Source of the DNA: Flagellimonas okinawensis
GTDB lineage: Bacteria > Bacteroidota > Bacteroidia > Flavobacteriales > Flavobacteriaceae
DNA length: 64,000 nucleotides
Direction of reading: 5' to 3'
Assembly (NCBI RefSeq): GCF_029194005.1
Contig: NZ_JARFVA010000003.1
Coordinates: 186,001-250,000, forward strand
In this document: one piece after another, positions 1 to 9,587 of the stretch
How positions within the stretch are numbered: the first letter of the stretch is position 1
How the letters are laid out: each line of letters starts with the position of its first letter
Position numbers and translations under genes: made by a program
The notes under the pieces: generated by a model
The model's database searches: none
Seen by the model: only the letters and a program-made list of their open reading frames with translations
Told to the model about the DNA's origin: nothing

Positions 1-1
1 T

Positions 2-2860
2 GTTCGAAAGGCACCGGAATTCGGCATAAAACCAATTTTAGGGATTGATTTTAGGAATGGAACAGAGCCCTGCTTTATCGGCATTGCCCAAAACAACGAA
101 GGGTATCTGGAATTGAACGATTTTTTGTCCCGTCACCTTTATGACGGTTCAAAAATTCCAGACCGAGCTCCCACTTTTAAAAATGTGTTCGTGGTATATC
201 CTTTTGAACAGGTCCTGCTCAATGAGCTTGACCATTTTCAAGACCATGAGTTTGTTGGAATCTCCATCAAAGATCTGCGGCGGCTTCCCTTCTCCAAATT
301 AGCCTCACTAAAGACCAAACTGGTGGTACAACAGCCCGTCACCTTTCGGTACAAACAGGATTTTAATGCGCACAGATTGCTACGAGCTATCGACAACAAT
401 GTATTGTTGAGCAAACTTCCTAAGGAAGAAGAGGCAAATGAGGAAGAGAAAATGTATCCCGTCCAAAATTTGGCCGCCGCGTTTTCAGAGTTTCCTTTTA
501 TTCTGGAAAACACGGAAAAACTGCTCAATAAGTGCAGTATCCATTTTGATTTTTCTAAAGACAGAAAGCCCCAAAACCTAAAAACTTATTTGGGAAGTGT
601 GGAAAAAGACGAACAACTTTTGGAAAAACTCTGTACCGAAGGACTCCCCTATCGATATGAGGAAGTGAACGAATCTATCAACAATCGGTTGGACAAGGAA
701 TTGGACCTTATCAAAAAAATGGGATTTGTGTCTTACTTCTTGATTAATTGGGACATTGTTTCCGAAGCAAGGCGAAGAGGCTTCTTTTATGTGGGACGAG
801 GTAGTGGTGCCAATAGTATTGTAGCCTACCTGCTTCGCATTACCGATGTGGACCCCATGGAACTCGACCTTTATTTTGAGCGCTTCATTAACCTCTACCG
901 AGCCAATCCTCCCGATTTTGACATTGATTTTTCGTGGCGAGACCGCCCTGCCATGACGCAATATATTTTTGATCGTTTTGAACATGTCGCCCTACTTGGC
1001 ACCTATGTCACTTTTAAAGAACGAGGCGTTATTCGGGAATTGGGCAAAGTGTTCGGACTCCCTCCACAGGATATTGATTTTTTGTTGACAGGAAGATATG
1101 TCTTCGACCAATTGGATCATGTTTCCAAATTGGTACTGAAATACGGTGGCTTGCTCAAGGGCAAACCCAATTATTTGAGTATTCACGCTGGGGGGATTTT
1201 GATCAGTGATAAACCATTGCATTGGTTTTCAGCCACCCATTTGCCACCAAAAGGGTTCCCCACTACACAATACGATATGGTCATCGCGGAAGATGTGGGG
1301 CTCTATAAATTTGATATTCTAGGACAGCGTGGTTTGGGCAAGATCAAAGAAGCCTTGGATATTGTGGCGTACAATCAACCTGAAAAACATAAAGAGATTG
1401 ATATTCACAATATCAAAGGGTTCAAAAAGGACCCAAAAATCAACAACCTGATCAAAACGGCACAATGCATGGGCTGTTTTTATGTGGAATCGCCAGCTAT
1501 GCGGATGCTGCTCAAAAAACTACAGGTCGACAACTATTTGGGCTTGGTGGCCGCCAGTTCCATTATCCGACCCGGAGTGGCCAAAAGTGGTATGATGCGA
1601 GAGTATATTTTACGCCACCGTAACAAGGGCAGGGCCGAGGAAAAAGCACATCCCATTATGTTGAAAATCATGCCCGACACTTATGGGGTTATGGTCTACC
1701 AAGAAGACGTGATCAAAGTGGCCCACCATTTTGCAGGATTAGATCTTGGCGAGGCGGACGTACTCCGTAGAGGCATGAGTGGCAAGTTCCGTTCGCGGGC
1801 GGAATTCCAAAAAGTACAGGACAAGTTTATCGCCAATTGCAGAAAAAAGGGCTATGCAGAATCCCTGATTTCGGAAATCTGGAACCAAGTCGCCAGTTTT
1901 GCGGGTTATGCGTTCGCCAAAGGTCACTCCGCTTCGTATGCAGTGGAGAGTTATCAAAGCTTGTTTTTGAGGACCTATTTCCCTTTGGAATATATGGTGG
2001 CCGTGCTCAATAATGGTGGAGGATTTTACCGTTCGGAATTTTATGTACACGATGCCCGCATGATGGGTGCCACCATCCACCCACCTTGTGTGAACAAAAG
2101 CATGGACGTAAACCGTATTTATGGCACGCATATTTATCTGGGCATGATGTACCTCCGCGATTTGGAGAGCAGGGTCATGGAACGCATCTTGAAAGAGCGC
2201 ATACTTAACGGAAGTTTTTCATCACTTGAAGATTTCTTGGACCGTGTTTTTATCCGAATGGAGCAACTTTCCATCCTGATCCGTATTGATGCGTTTCGTT
2301 TTACGGGAATCAACAAGCACGAGTTGCTTTGGAAAGCCCATTTGATGCTATCCAAAAACGACCGATTGGAACACCCCAAACTGTTTCCGCCAAGGCATCA
2401 AAAATTTAAAATGCCCCAGCTCAACACCACGGCATTGGAGACCGCTTTTGAGCAATTAGAACTCTTGGGTTTCTGCCTCTGCAGTCCTTTTGAATTGTTG
2501 GAAGAGACTCCCAAAAATACGAACGGACAAAAAGATCTAGAGCGACACCTCAATAAACACATTGACATATATGGGTATTTGGTCACCGTTAAAAACACCT
2601 CGACCCACCACGGCAAACGCATGCACTTTGCCACTCTAGTGGACCAACACGGGGAAGTCTTCGACACGGTGCTCTTCCCCCCTGTTGCCGCCAAATACTA
2701 TTTTCGGGGAAAAGGTATTTATCGATTTTATGGCAAAGTGGTGGAAGAATTCGGTTTCTTGAGCATCGAGGTCATCAAAATGAAAAAGGAAAACTATATC
2801 CAAGACCCCCGATATGCAGATATGAGAACGAGCAAAAAGCTATTTGATTCGAAGAAGTGA
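2..2860 (+). CDS. DnaE-type DNA polymerase III alpha subunit, second (non-replicative) copy, 5' partial
   Basis: The reading frame is open from the first bases, so the start lies left of the window; the in-frame TTG at 113 is not the real start. The visible part begins inside the PHP-like N-terminal domain and runs through the polymerase core to a C-terminal OB-like region. The catalytic acidic motif is PPDFDIDF at about 908-931, and the GKGHSASYAVESYQ-like palm/fingers segment (here FAKGHSASYAVESYQS) is intact. It lacks the fused exonuclease of the replicative enzyme at 10368 and is shorter, which fits the DnaE2/ImuC class used in translesion synthesis. Whether ImuA/ImuB-like partners precede it cannot be seen. 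It is clearly paralogous to the ICE-borne copy at 61360-64000. Function in SOS mutagenesis is inferred from the family. Confidence 0.9.
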   Translation, partial: VRKAPEFGIKPILGIDFRNGTEPCFIGIAQNNEGYLELNDFLSRHLYDGSKIPDRAPTFKNVFVVYPFEQVLLNELDHFQDHEFVGISIKDLRRLPFSKLASLKTKLVVQQPVTFRYKQDFNAHRLLRAIDNNVLLSKLPKEEEANEEEKMYPVQNLAAAFSEFPFILENTEKLLNKCSIHFDFSKDRKPQNLKTYLGSVEKDEQLLEKLCTEGLPYRYEEVNESINNRLDKELDLIKKMGFVSYFLINWDIVSEARRRGFFYVGRGSGANSIVAYLLRITDVDPMELDLYFERFINLYRANPPDFDIDFSWRDRPAMTQYIFDRFEHVALLGTYVTFKERGVIRELGKVFGLPPQDIDFLLTGRYVFDQLDHVSKLVLKYGGLLKGKPNYLSIHAGGILISDKPLHWFSATHLPPKGFPTTQYDMVIAEDVGLYKFDILGQRGLGKIKEALDIVAYNQPEKHKEIDIHNIKGFKKDPKINNLIKTAQCMGCFYVESPAMRMLLKKLQVDNYLGLVAASSIIRPGVAKSGMMREYILRHRNKGRAEEKAHPIMLKIMPDTYGVMVYQEDVIKVAHHFAGLDLGEADVLRRGMSGKFRSRAEFQKVQDKFIANCRKKGYAESLISEIWNQVASFAGYAFAKGHSASYAVESYQSLFLRTYFPLEYMVAVLNNGGGFYRSEFYVHDARMMGATIHPPCVNKSMDVNRIYGTHIYLGMMYLRDLESRVMERILKERILNGSFSSLEDFLDRVFIRMEQLSILIRIDAFRFTGINKHELLWKAHLMLSKNDRLEHPKLFPPRHQKFKMPQLNTTALETAFEQLELLGFCLCSPFELLEETPKNTNGQKDLERHLNKHIDIYGYLVTVKNTSTHHGKRMHFATLVDQHGEVFDTVLFPPVAAKYYFRGKGIYRFYGKVVEEFGFLSIEVIKMKKENYIQDPRYADMRTSKKLFDSKK

Positions 2861-2900
2861 ACGGAATGCCGTAACTTACCCATAAGAATTTAACCAATAC

Positions 2901-3269
2901 ATGAAAATAAGGATCAAAGGGAATTCCATACGGTTTAGATTGACCCAAAGTGAAGTAAAACAATTATGCGAAACCGGTTCGATAACCGAGACCACCCAGT
3001 TCTGCGACAATATTTTTCATTATCAGGTCAAACTGATACCTTCTTTAAAGCATTTAAAAGCATCCTACTCCAATAACAACATTTTGATGATGGTTCCCGA
3101 AGATGATGGAAGAAATTGGCACCATGAGGACACCGTTGGTTTTGAACAAGAAATGGAACTCAATGATGGCAAGAAGCTACATCTACTATTGGAAAAGGAC
3201 TTTACTTGCCTTGAAAACAGGGTCGAGGACCAATCGGACAATTATCCCAATCCAAAACTGCAACACTGA
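2901..3269 (+). CDS. DUF7009-like small protein
   Basis: This 122-residue soluble protein begins MKIRIKGNSIRFRLTQSEV and ends with a conserved-looking segment (DFTCLENR, then DxSDNYPNP). I recognise this layout as the DUF7009 type often found beside molybdopterin oxidoreductases in Bacteroidota. Its function is unknown. The stop lies 5 bases before the start of the FdhF/YdeP gene, so the two are very likely co-transcribed and it may be an accessory of that enzyme. No signal peptide or membrane segment is visible. The family name is from memory and moderately certain; the gene itself is convincing from its operon position and composition. Confidence 0.8.
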   Translation: MKIRIKGNSIRFRLTQSEVKQLCETGSITETTQFCDNIFHYQVKLIPSLKHLKASYSNNNILMMVPEDDGRNWHHEDTVGFEQEMELNDGKKLHLLLEKDFTCLENRVEDQSDNYPNPKLQH

Positions 3270-3274
3270 CCACC

Positions 3275-5581
3275 ATGGACAAAGAAACGAGACGGAACGT
3301 TTCCCTGACCGGGGACATTAAATTTACGGGACTACGCCTTAAGGAACCCATGCAGACCTCTGCAGGTCTTTTGGGGGTTAAAGAAGCCCTACGGCATAGT
3401 TTTAAGGAAATGGGAATAGTGCGTTCCATGCGAAGCCTGTTGGAAATGAACCAAGAGGATGGTTTTCGCTGCCCTAGTTGTGCCTGGCCCGTTCCAGAAC
3501 ATCCATCAAAAATCGCCGAATATTGTGAGAATGGAGCAAAAGCATTAGCGGATGAAGCTACCCGGGAACACGTAGGAGCGGATTTTTTCGAGGAACATTC
3601 GATTGAGGAACTATCCAGGTTAAGCGACTTTGAGCTAAACAAACTTGGAAGGGTAATTGAGCCCTTGGTCCTAAGACCGAACAGTGTCCATTACGAACCT
3701 ATTTCATGGCAGGATGCCTTTGAACTGATATCCGATGAACTATACAAGCTAAAAGATCCCAACGAAGCTATTTTTTACACTTCGGGCAGATCAAGCAACG
3801 AGGCCGCCTACCTCTATGGTATGTTTGCCCGCGCCTTTGGTACAAACAATATGCCCGACTGTTCCAATATGTGCCATGAATCTTCAGGAGTGGCACTTTC
3901 TGAGACATTGGGTATCGGAAAAGGTTCCGTAAAACTGGACGACCTCTATGGTGCGGAAGTCATTTTGGTCGTGGGACAAAACCCGGGCACCAATCATCCC
4001 AGAATGCTGTCCGCTTTGGAAAAATGTAAAAAGAATGGTGGCAAGATTATCAGTATAAATCCATTGGCTGAGACTGGATTGGTCAACTTTAAAAATCCGC
4101 AAAGTGTTTCCGACATGTTGGGGAATGGTCAACCAATTGCTGACATACACCTTCCTGTCAAGATCAATGAAGACATTGCCTTGGCCAAACTGCTGCTTAA
4201 AAAATTGGTAGCATTAGATGTCAAAAACTCCAATGTCCTGGACCACGAATTTATTGTGGAGTACGTAGATGGTTATGATGATCTATTGAAAGATTTGGAA
4301 CGCTACGACATAGAAACCCTTCAACGCAGGAGCGGTGTTTACATGCGAAAAATAGACAAGGTTGCGGAATTGTTGGCCGAAAACTCCAAAATCGTCGTCT
4401 GTTGGGCCATGGGCATCACCCAACATAAAAATGCAGTGGATTGCATTAAGGAATACGTAAATATCTTATTGCTCAAAGGTGCGGTGGGCAAGCCCTTTGC
4501 AGGAACCTGTCCCGTTCGGGGCCACAGCAATGTGCAGGGCGATCGTTCGGTAGGAATTATGCACTATGTGAACAAAACCTTGAACAACAACATACAGAAA
4601 CACCTCAACTTTGACCCACCGACAGAAAAAGGGTATGATACGGTCGAGGCCATAGCAGCCATGTACGAGAAAAAAGCCAAGGTTTTTGTTTGTTTGGGCG
4701 GTAATTTCTTGATGGCAGCTTCGGACACCCAATACACTGCCGAAGCCATTCAAAATTGTGATTTGACCGTACAGATCAGTACCAAACTGAACCGCAGCCA
4801 TTTAGTGACAGGAAAAACCGCTTTGCTATTGCCTACATTCGGTCGTTCCGAAAAAGATGAAAAAAATGGTGAACTCCAATTTTTAACTATGGAAAGTAGC
4901 ACGGGAAAAGTACGCCAGAGCAAAGGTCTTCTGCCCCCTGCTTCCGAACATATCAAAAGTGAACCCGAGATCATCGCTCTTTTGGCACATACGTATTTTA
5001 GGGGAAATCATTCCATGAATTGGTACGAGTTGGGCCAAGATTACAACCTTATCAGGAAATTGATCGATAAAACGGTCAAAGGTTTTGAAAACACCAGCGA
5101 ACAATCCAAAGGGTTTGGTTATTATCTACCGAACAATGTCCGTGAGCGGGATTTTAGAAAACTACCCAATGGTATGGCGCAACTATCCATTACTTCTTTG
5201 CCGGACCATCAATTAAAACCTGATGAATTCTTGTTGATGACCATTCGTTCCCACGACCAATTCAACACGACCATTTATGGCCTGAACGACAGATACCGAG
5301 GAATATACAACGAACGCCGTGTTGTTTTTATGCATGAAGATGACATGGCCAAAAAAGGATTGAGCCAATTGGATGTCATCAATTTACACAGCAATTATGA
5401 TGGTGTGCGGCGAACAGCAGAAAAATTCTTGGTGGTGGCCTATGACATCCCAAAAGGGAACATGGCCGCATATTTTCCAGAGACCAACATGCTGGTACCC
5501 CACGATCAATTTGCGGACAAGAGCCAGACGCCGATCAGTAAATCCATTAAGGTTACCGTGAAAAAAATACCAAGGGATTGA
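3275..5581 (+). CDS. FdhF/YdeP-family molybdopterin oxidoreductase
   Basis: This 768-residue protein has the YdeP-type cysteine pattern near the N-terminus: CPSC in FRCPSCAWPVPEH (residues about 66-69) followed by EYCENGAKAL. That pattern would bind an Fe-S cluster. Downstream come typical molybdopterin-binding stretches (FYTSGRSSNEAAYLYG, DCSNMCHESSGVAL, VVGQNPGTNHPRML, GTCPVRGHSNVQGDR) and a C-terminal dinucleotide-binding domain. Family members are annotated as formate dehydrogenase alpha-like oxidoreductases, but YdeP substrates are poorly defined, so the substrate is left open. No twin-arginine signal is present, which suggests a cytoplasmic enzyme. It follows the DUF7009-like gene by 5 bases and ends back to back with the convergent acyl-CoA dehydrogenase gene. 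Confidence 0.93.
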   Translation: MDKETRRNVSLTGDIKFTGLRLKEPMQTSAGLLGVKEALRHSFKEMGIVRSMRSLLEMNQEDGFRCPSCAWPVPEHPSKIAEYCENGAKALADEATREHVGADFFEEHSIEELSRLSDFELNKLGRVIEPLVLRPNSVHYEPISWQDAFELISDELYKLKDPNEAIFYTSGRSSNEAAYLYGMFARAFGTNNMPDCSNMCHESSGVALSETLGIGKGSVKLDDLYGAEVILVVGQNPGTNHPRMLSALEKCKKNGGKIISINPLAETGLVNFKNPQSVSDMLGNGQPIADIHLPVKINEDIALAKLLLKKLVALDVKNSNVLDHEFIVEYVDGYDDLLKDLERYDIETLQRRSGVYMRKIDKVAELLAENSKIVVCWAMGITQHKNAVDCIKEYVNILLLKGAVGKPFAGTCPVRGHSNVQGDRSVGIMHYVNKTLNNNIQKHLNFDPPTEKGYDTVEAIAAMYEKKAKVFVCLGGNFLMAASDTQYTAEAIQNCDLTVQISTKLNRSHLVTGKTALLLPTFGRSEKDEKNGELQFLTMESSTGKVRQSKGLLPPASEHIKSEPEIIALLAHTYFRGNHSMNWYELGQDYNLIRKLIDKTVKGFENTSEQSKGFGYYLPNNVRERDFRKLPNGMAQLSITSLPDHQLKPDEFLLMTIRSHDQFNTTIYGLNDRYRGIYNERRVVFMHEDDMAKKGLSQLDVINLHSNYDGVRRTAEKFLVVAYDIPKGNMAAYFPETNMLVPHDQFADKSQTPISKSIKVTVKKIPRD

Positions 5582-6760
5582 TTACTTGAACGCAGGGATC
5601 CCAGTGATATCGGCACCCGTGATCAGCAAATGAATATCGTGAGTTCCCTCATAGGTGATCACACTTTCAAGGTTCATCATATGTCTCATAATACTGTACT
5701 CCCCGGTGATACCCATTCCACCCAACATTTGTCTTGCTTCGCGGGCGATTTTAATCGCCATTTCCACATTGTTGCGTTTGGCCATGGAAATCTGAGCAGT
5801 TGTTGCCTTGCCCGCGTTCTTTAATTGTCCCAAACGAAAAGCCAATAGTTGTGCCTTGGTAATCTCGGTGATCATTTCGGCCAATTTCTTTTGCTGAAGC
5901 TGAAATGCGGCTATCGGTTTCCCAAACTGAACGCGCTCCTTGGCATAACGCAGCGCAGTATCATAGCAGTCCATGGCAGCTCCTATAGCTCCCCATGCAA
6001 TACCATAGCGCGCCGAATCCAAACAACCAAGGGGTGCACCCAATCCATTCTTGCCGGGTAATAGGTTCTCCTTGGGCACTTTAACATTATCAAAAATAAG
6101 TTCTCCCGTCGCGGATGCCCTTAACGACCATTTATTGTGGGTCTCTGGGGTGGAAAAACCCTCCATTCCACGTTCTACTATCAGTCCATGAATTCTGCCT
6201 TCTTCATTTTTGGCCCACACAACGGCCACATTTGCAAAAGGTGAGTTGGAAATCCATAATTTGGCCCCGTTCAGCACATAATGGTCCCCGGCATCTTTGA
6301 ACTTGGTCTCCATACCCCCTGGGTTGGAACCATGGTTGGGCTCCGTAAGCCCAAAACAGCCCATCCATTCACCCGAAGCCAACTTGGGCAAATATTTTTT
6401 ACGTTGCTCCTCGGAACCGTATGCAAATATGGGATACATCACCAAGGATGACTGTACCGATGCGGTGGAACGAACCCCACTATCGCCACGTTCTATTTCC
6501 TGCATGATCAGACCATAACTGATCTGGTCCAGGCCAGCCCCACCATATTCTTCGGGAATGTAAGGCCCAAAAGCACCGATTTCGGCCAAGCCTCCAATTA
6601 TCTGCTTCGGGAATTCTGCATTTTGGGCATATTCCTCGATGATCGGGGAAATATCGCGTTTCACCCATTGCCGGGCGGCATCGCGAACCAGTTTATGTTC
6701 CTCGGATAGTAAATCGTCCAAATTGTAATAATCTGGGGCTTCAAATAAATCAGGCTTCAT
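5582..6760 (-). CDS. acyl-CoA dehydrogenase, glutaryl-CoA dehydrogenase type
   Basis: The 392-residue product has the complete acyl-CoA dehydrogenase fold: an N-terminal helical domain, a flavin-contacting stretch (CFGLTEPNHGSNPGGM, then KLWISNSPFANVAVVWA) and a C-terminal helical domain. The C-terminus reads YEGTHDIHLLITGADITG. The Glu in this TYEGTHDIH motif is at the catalytic base position of glutaryl-CoA dehydrogenases, and RASATGELIFDNVKVP also fits that subgroup. It would oxidise glutaryl-CoA to crotonyl-CoA in lysine/tryptophan breakdown, using FAD. The start at MKPDLFEAPDYYNLDDLL is typical. The stop codon directly abuts the stop of the convergent oxidoreductase gene. Confidence 0.92.
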   Translation of the reverse strand: MKPDLFEAPDYYNLDDLLSEEHKLVRDAARQWVKRDISPIIEEYAQNAEFPKQIIGGLAEIGAFGPYIPEEYGGAGLDQISYGLIMQEIERGDSGVRSTASVQSSLVMYPIFAYGSEEQRKKYLPKLASGEWMGCFGLTEPNHGSNPGGMETKFKDAGDHYVLNGAKLWISNSPFANVAVVWAKNEEGRIHGLIVERGMEGFSTPETHNKWSLRASATGELIFDNVKVPKENLLPGKNGLGAPLGCLDSARYGIAWGAIGAAMDCYDTALRYAKERVQFGKPIAAFQLQQKKLAEMITEITKAQLLAFRLGQLKNAGKATTAQISMAKRNNVEMAIKIAREARQMLGGMGITGEYSIMRHMMNLESVITYEGTHDIHLLITGADITGIPAFK

Positions 6761-6804
6761 TAAGAATAAATTTTGAGTAAATATAACATTTCATTCATGT
6801 ATTG

Positions 6805-7518
6805 TTACATTTTTAAATAAAATGATCGAGTCAAATTTTTATAAGCTTTTGTGTACTGGTGCCTTCCTTCCTCGATAACCAAGGAATCCATATGGATTTC
6901 ACCCTCATGAAAACTGAATTCCATTAAACTTCTTTTAAAACTAATATCTGGATTTCCTTTCACCCTTGTGACCCGCTTTGGATACAATTGTACTTTTTGG
7001 GCCAGCTCAATAAAAGCTGCTTCTTCTTTAAATGGGATGATTACGGCAAAAACACCATTTTCGTTCAAAAACTTGGAGACACCACGGACCAATTCATCAA
7101 ATGGCAAAGAACTGTTTTGCCTTGCCTTATCTCGGGCCTCGTCTCCACTTACAACATCTTCGGAATAAAATGGGGGATTGGATACGATCAAATCATATTT
7201 ATCATCCATTTCATCGACAAATTCATCAAAACCTGCATGATAACAGAACAGTCTGTCTCCCCATGGAGAAGCCTCAAAATTATAAACGCATTGTTGGTAT
7301 GCGGAGTCATCCAATTCAATGGCATCAATGGTTTCCGCATCGGAGCGTTGTGCCAACTGAAGGGCTATAAGTCCGGTTCCTGCCCCTATATCCAAAATAG
7401 AATTAGGCCGTGTATCCACATTGGCCCATGCACCCAATAAAACTCCATCTGTACCAACCTTCATGGCACATTGATCTTGGTGAATGGCAAATTCCTTGAA
7501 CTTGAATGGTTCTGACAT
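6805..7518 (-). CDS. trmN6: tRNA1(Val) adenine-37 N6-methyltransferase
   Basis: This 237-residue class I SAM-dependent methyltransferase has the SAM-binding glycine motif ILDIGAGTGLIALQLAQR, a second-strand acidic residue in IDAIELDD, and the catalytic NPPF motif in DLIVSNPPFYSED. The N-terminal FKFKEFAIHQDQCAMKVGTDG matches YfiC/TrmN6, including the KVGTDGVLLGAW stretch. The enzyme methylates A37 of tRNA-Val in the cytoplasm. It lies 44 bases downstream of the acyl-CoA dehydrogenase start on the same strand, with its own upstream spacer. The assignment rests on motif order; the related TrmN6-like exonuclease-associated enzymes are a less likely alternative. Confidence 0.9.
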   Translation of the reverse strand: MSEPFKFKEFAIHQDQCAMKVGTDGVLLGAWANVDTRPNSILDIGAGTGLIALQLAQRSDAETIDAIELDDSAYQQCVYNFEASPWGDRLFCYHAGFDEFVDEMDDKYDLIVSNPPFYSEDVVSGDEARDKARQNSSLPFDELVRGVSKFLNENGVFAVIIPFKEEAAFIELAQKVQLYPKRVTRVKGNPDISFKRSLMEFSFHEGEIHMDSLVIEEGRHQYTKAYKNLTRSFYLKM

Positions 7519-7670
7519 GCTTTAAATATCATTCAAAAAATACGTAAAAATAAATTATGCACATTAATAATTGTCATCTTCACAATTCTTTTCCACAACC
7601 CTAACTCACTTTTGGTATTCATTGGTTCATCCCCGATTTTTGGAGAAATAACAACCAACCTGTTCCCCCA

Positions 7671-9041
7671 ATGAAAAGAATATTTTCAGTATTTGCCATT
7701 TCAATTATTTGTTTCAATCTGACCAATGCCCAAACCAAAGTTTGGGACGAAACTGATGCGGAAAAAGAAAAGCGCATGGAATGGTGGACAGAAGCACGCT
7801 TCGGAATGTTCATTCACTGGGGGCTTTATTCGCAAGCTGCAAGACATGAATGGGTACAAAAAAAGGAGCGTATTCCCAATGATGAGTACCAAAAGTATTT
7901 TGACCTTTTCAACCCAGATCTCTTTGACCCTGTGGAATGGGCAAAAAAGGCAAAGGCAGCAGGAATGAAGTATGCTGTGATTACAACAAAACACCACGAA
8001 GGCTTTACACTCTTCGATTCCAAATACACGGATTTTAAGATAACCAATAGCCCTTATGGCAAAGATGCCATAAAAGAATGGGTAGACGCCTTTAGGGCCG
8101 AAGGGTTAAAAATCGGTTTTTACTATTCCCTGCTAGATTGGCACCATCCCGAGTATACCATTGATCGCAACCATCCCATGAGTGCAGAAACACAAAAGGA
8201 ATACGACAAGCTCAACAAAGGCAGGGACATGGACATTTACAGACAGTATTTAAAAGATCAGGTGGCTGAAATTTTGACCAATTATGGAAAGGTAGATCTT
8301 TTATGGCTCGATTATTCATTTCCCGACCCGTTTGGTAAAAGCGGTGAAGATTGGGATTCCGTTGGTCTTCTAAAAATGGCACGTGAGCTACAACCTGAGA
8401 TTATTGTCAACGACCGGGCTGGAATAAAGGATGTTGCCGGAGGTTGGGACTTTACTACCCCAGAACAGTTCAAGGTTAAAAAGTGGGTGGAATACAACGG
8501 AAAACCCGTACCATGGGAAACCTGCCAAACCTTCTCTGGATCGTGGGGGTATTACCGCGACGAACATACATGGAAAAGCAAACGACAATTACTTACTTTA
8601 TTGATAGAATCCGTGAGTAAAGGAGGTAACGTCCTATTGAACGTTGGTCCTACCGGAAGAGGCGCATTTGATTACCGAGTGGACAACGCATTGGAGGGCA
8701 TGGGCGAATGGATGAAGTATAATGGCCGCTCCATTTATGGCAACACCCAGGCTCCAGAAGAGTTTAAGGCTCCGGACAACACTATTCTTACTTACAATCC
8801 AAAAACCAATAGATTGTATATACACCTTTTGGATTACCCTATCAAATATTTATTGTTGGAGGGCATGAAGGATAAAATAAAGTATGCCCAGTTTTTGCAC
8901 GATGCCTCCGAATTGGAGATATCCGAACCCTATAGCCACTGGATGCATAAACAGACATTTGGAGAGAACGATATTAATTTGATTCTTCCCGTGAACAAAC
9001 CGAATGTAGAAATTCCGGTGATTGAGGTATTCTTGAAGTAG
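7671..9041 (+). CDS. secreted GH29 alpha-L-fucosidase
   Basis: The 456-residue protein starts with a signal peptide (MKRIFSVFAISIICFNLTNA, cleavage after about residue 20). It has the GH29 hallmarks: WWTEARFGMFIHWGLYSQ, KYAVITTKHHEGFTLFDSK, FYYSLLDWHHPEY, and the nucleophile region DLLWLDYSFPDP in which the Asp is expected to be catalytic. GGNVLLNVGPTGRG is the usual C-terminal core motif of the catalytic barrel. It would remove alpha-L-fucose from algal or host glycans in the periplasm or outside the cell. No polysaccharide-utilisation genes adjoin it, so its substrate cannot be narrowed. The stop lies 6 bases from the convergent rimM gene. Confidence 0.93.
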   Translation: MKRIFSVFAISIICFNLTNAQTKVWDETDAEKEKRMEWWTEARFGMFIHWGLYSQAARHEWVQKKERIPNDEYQKYFDLFNPDLFDPVEWAKKAKAAGMKYAVITTKHHEGFTLFDSKYTDFKITNSPYGKDAIKEWVDAFRAEGLKIGFYYSLLDWHHPEYTIDRNHPMSAETQKEYDKLNKGRDMDIYRQYLKDQVAEILTNYGKVDLLWLDYSFPDPFGKSGEDWDSVGLLKMARELQPEIIVNDRAGIKDVAGGWDFTTPEQFKVKKWVEYNGKPVPWETCQTFSGSWGYYRDEHTWKSKRQLLTLLIESVSKGGNVLLNVGPTGRGAFDYRVDNALEGMGEWMKYNGRSIYGNTQAPEEFKAPDNTILTYNPKTNRLYIHLLDYPIKYLLLEGMKDKIKYAQFLHDASELEISEPYSHWMHKQTFGENDINLILPVNKPNVEIPVIEVFLK

Positions 9042-9047
9042 AAGGGA

Positions 9048-9575
9048 TCATCCCAAATAGAGGTTAACCAATCCCTCTGGAGTTTTTACATGGATGGTCT
9101 TGTTTTCCCTATCCACTTTAGTAATGATATCATCTGTGACTGGAATCAACAATTCCTTGTCTCCCTTCTTTACTTCGAAAAGGTCTTGGGAAGCACTATC
9201 ATTAACAGATTCAACAATTCCGATATCCCCATGAACCTCATCCATAACGGTAAAACCTATAACTTCATGAAAGTAGAACTTATTTCCCTTTAAGGGAGGT
9301 AACATGGTAAGGGGTAAATAGAGCTCGGAACCAATAATTTTATCCGCAGTTGGTTCATCTTTTACTTCTTCGAAATCGATACGAAGCAAATTGGATTTAT
9401 GCAGTCGGCACCTATCAATAAAAAATGGAACCAGGTTGTTTCCCAACGAAACAAGCACTGATTCCATATTTTCGTAAAGATCGGGCTCATCGGTGTCCAA
9501 TTTAACCAACACCTCACCCTTAAAACTATATTTTGAAACGACTTTGCCCAGATAGAAGCAATCTTCCTTGCGCAT
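9048..9575 (-). CDS. rimM: 16S rRNA maturation protein RimM
   Basis: This 175-residue protein begins MRKEDCFYLGKVVSKYSFKGEVLVKL, the RimM N-terminal barrel, and has the PRC-barrel part near EVIGFTVMDEVHGDIGIVESV and ELLIPVTDDIITKVD. RimM binds ribosomal protein S19 and helps 30S assembly. It lies directly downstream of rpsP on the minus strand with a 12-base gap, the conserved rpsP-rimM order. The start follows from the alignment of the N-terminus and from the short gap. Confidence 0.96.
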   Translation of the reverse strand: MRKEDCFYLGKVVSKYSFKGEVLVKLDTDEPDLYENMESVLVSLGNNLVPFFIDRCRLHKSNLLRIDFEEVKDEPTADKIIGSELYLPLTMLPPLKGNKFYFHEVIGFTVMDEVHGDIGIVESVNDSASQDLFEVKKGDKELLIPVTDDIITKVDRENKTIHVKTPEGLVNLYLG

Positions 9576-9587
9576 CGTCTTACGTTT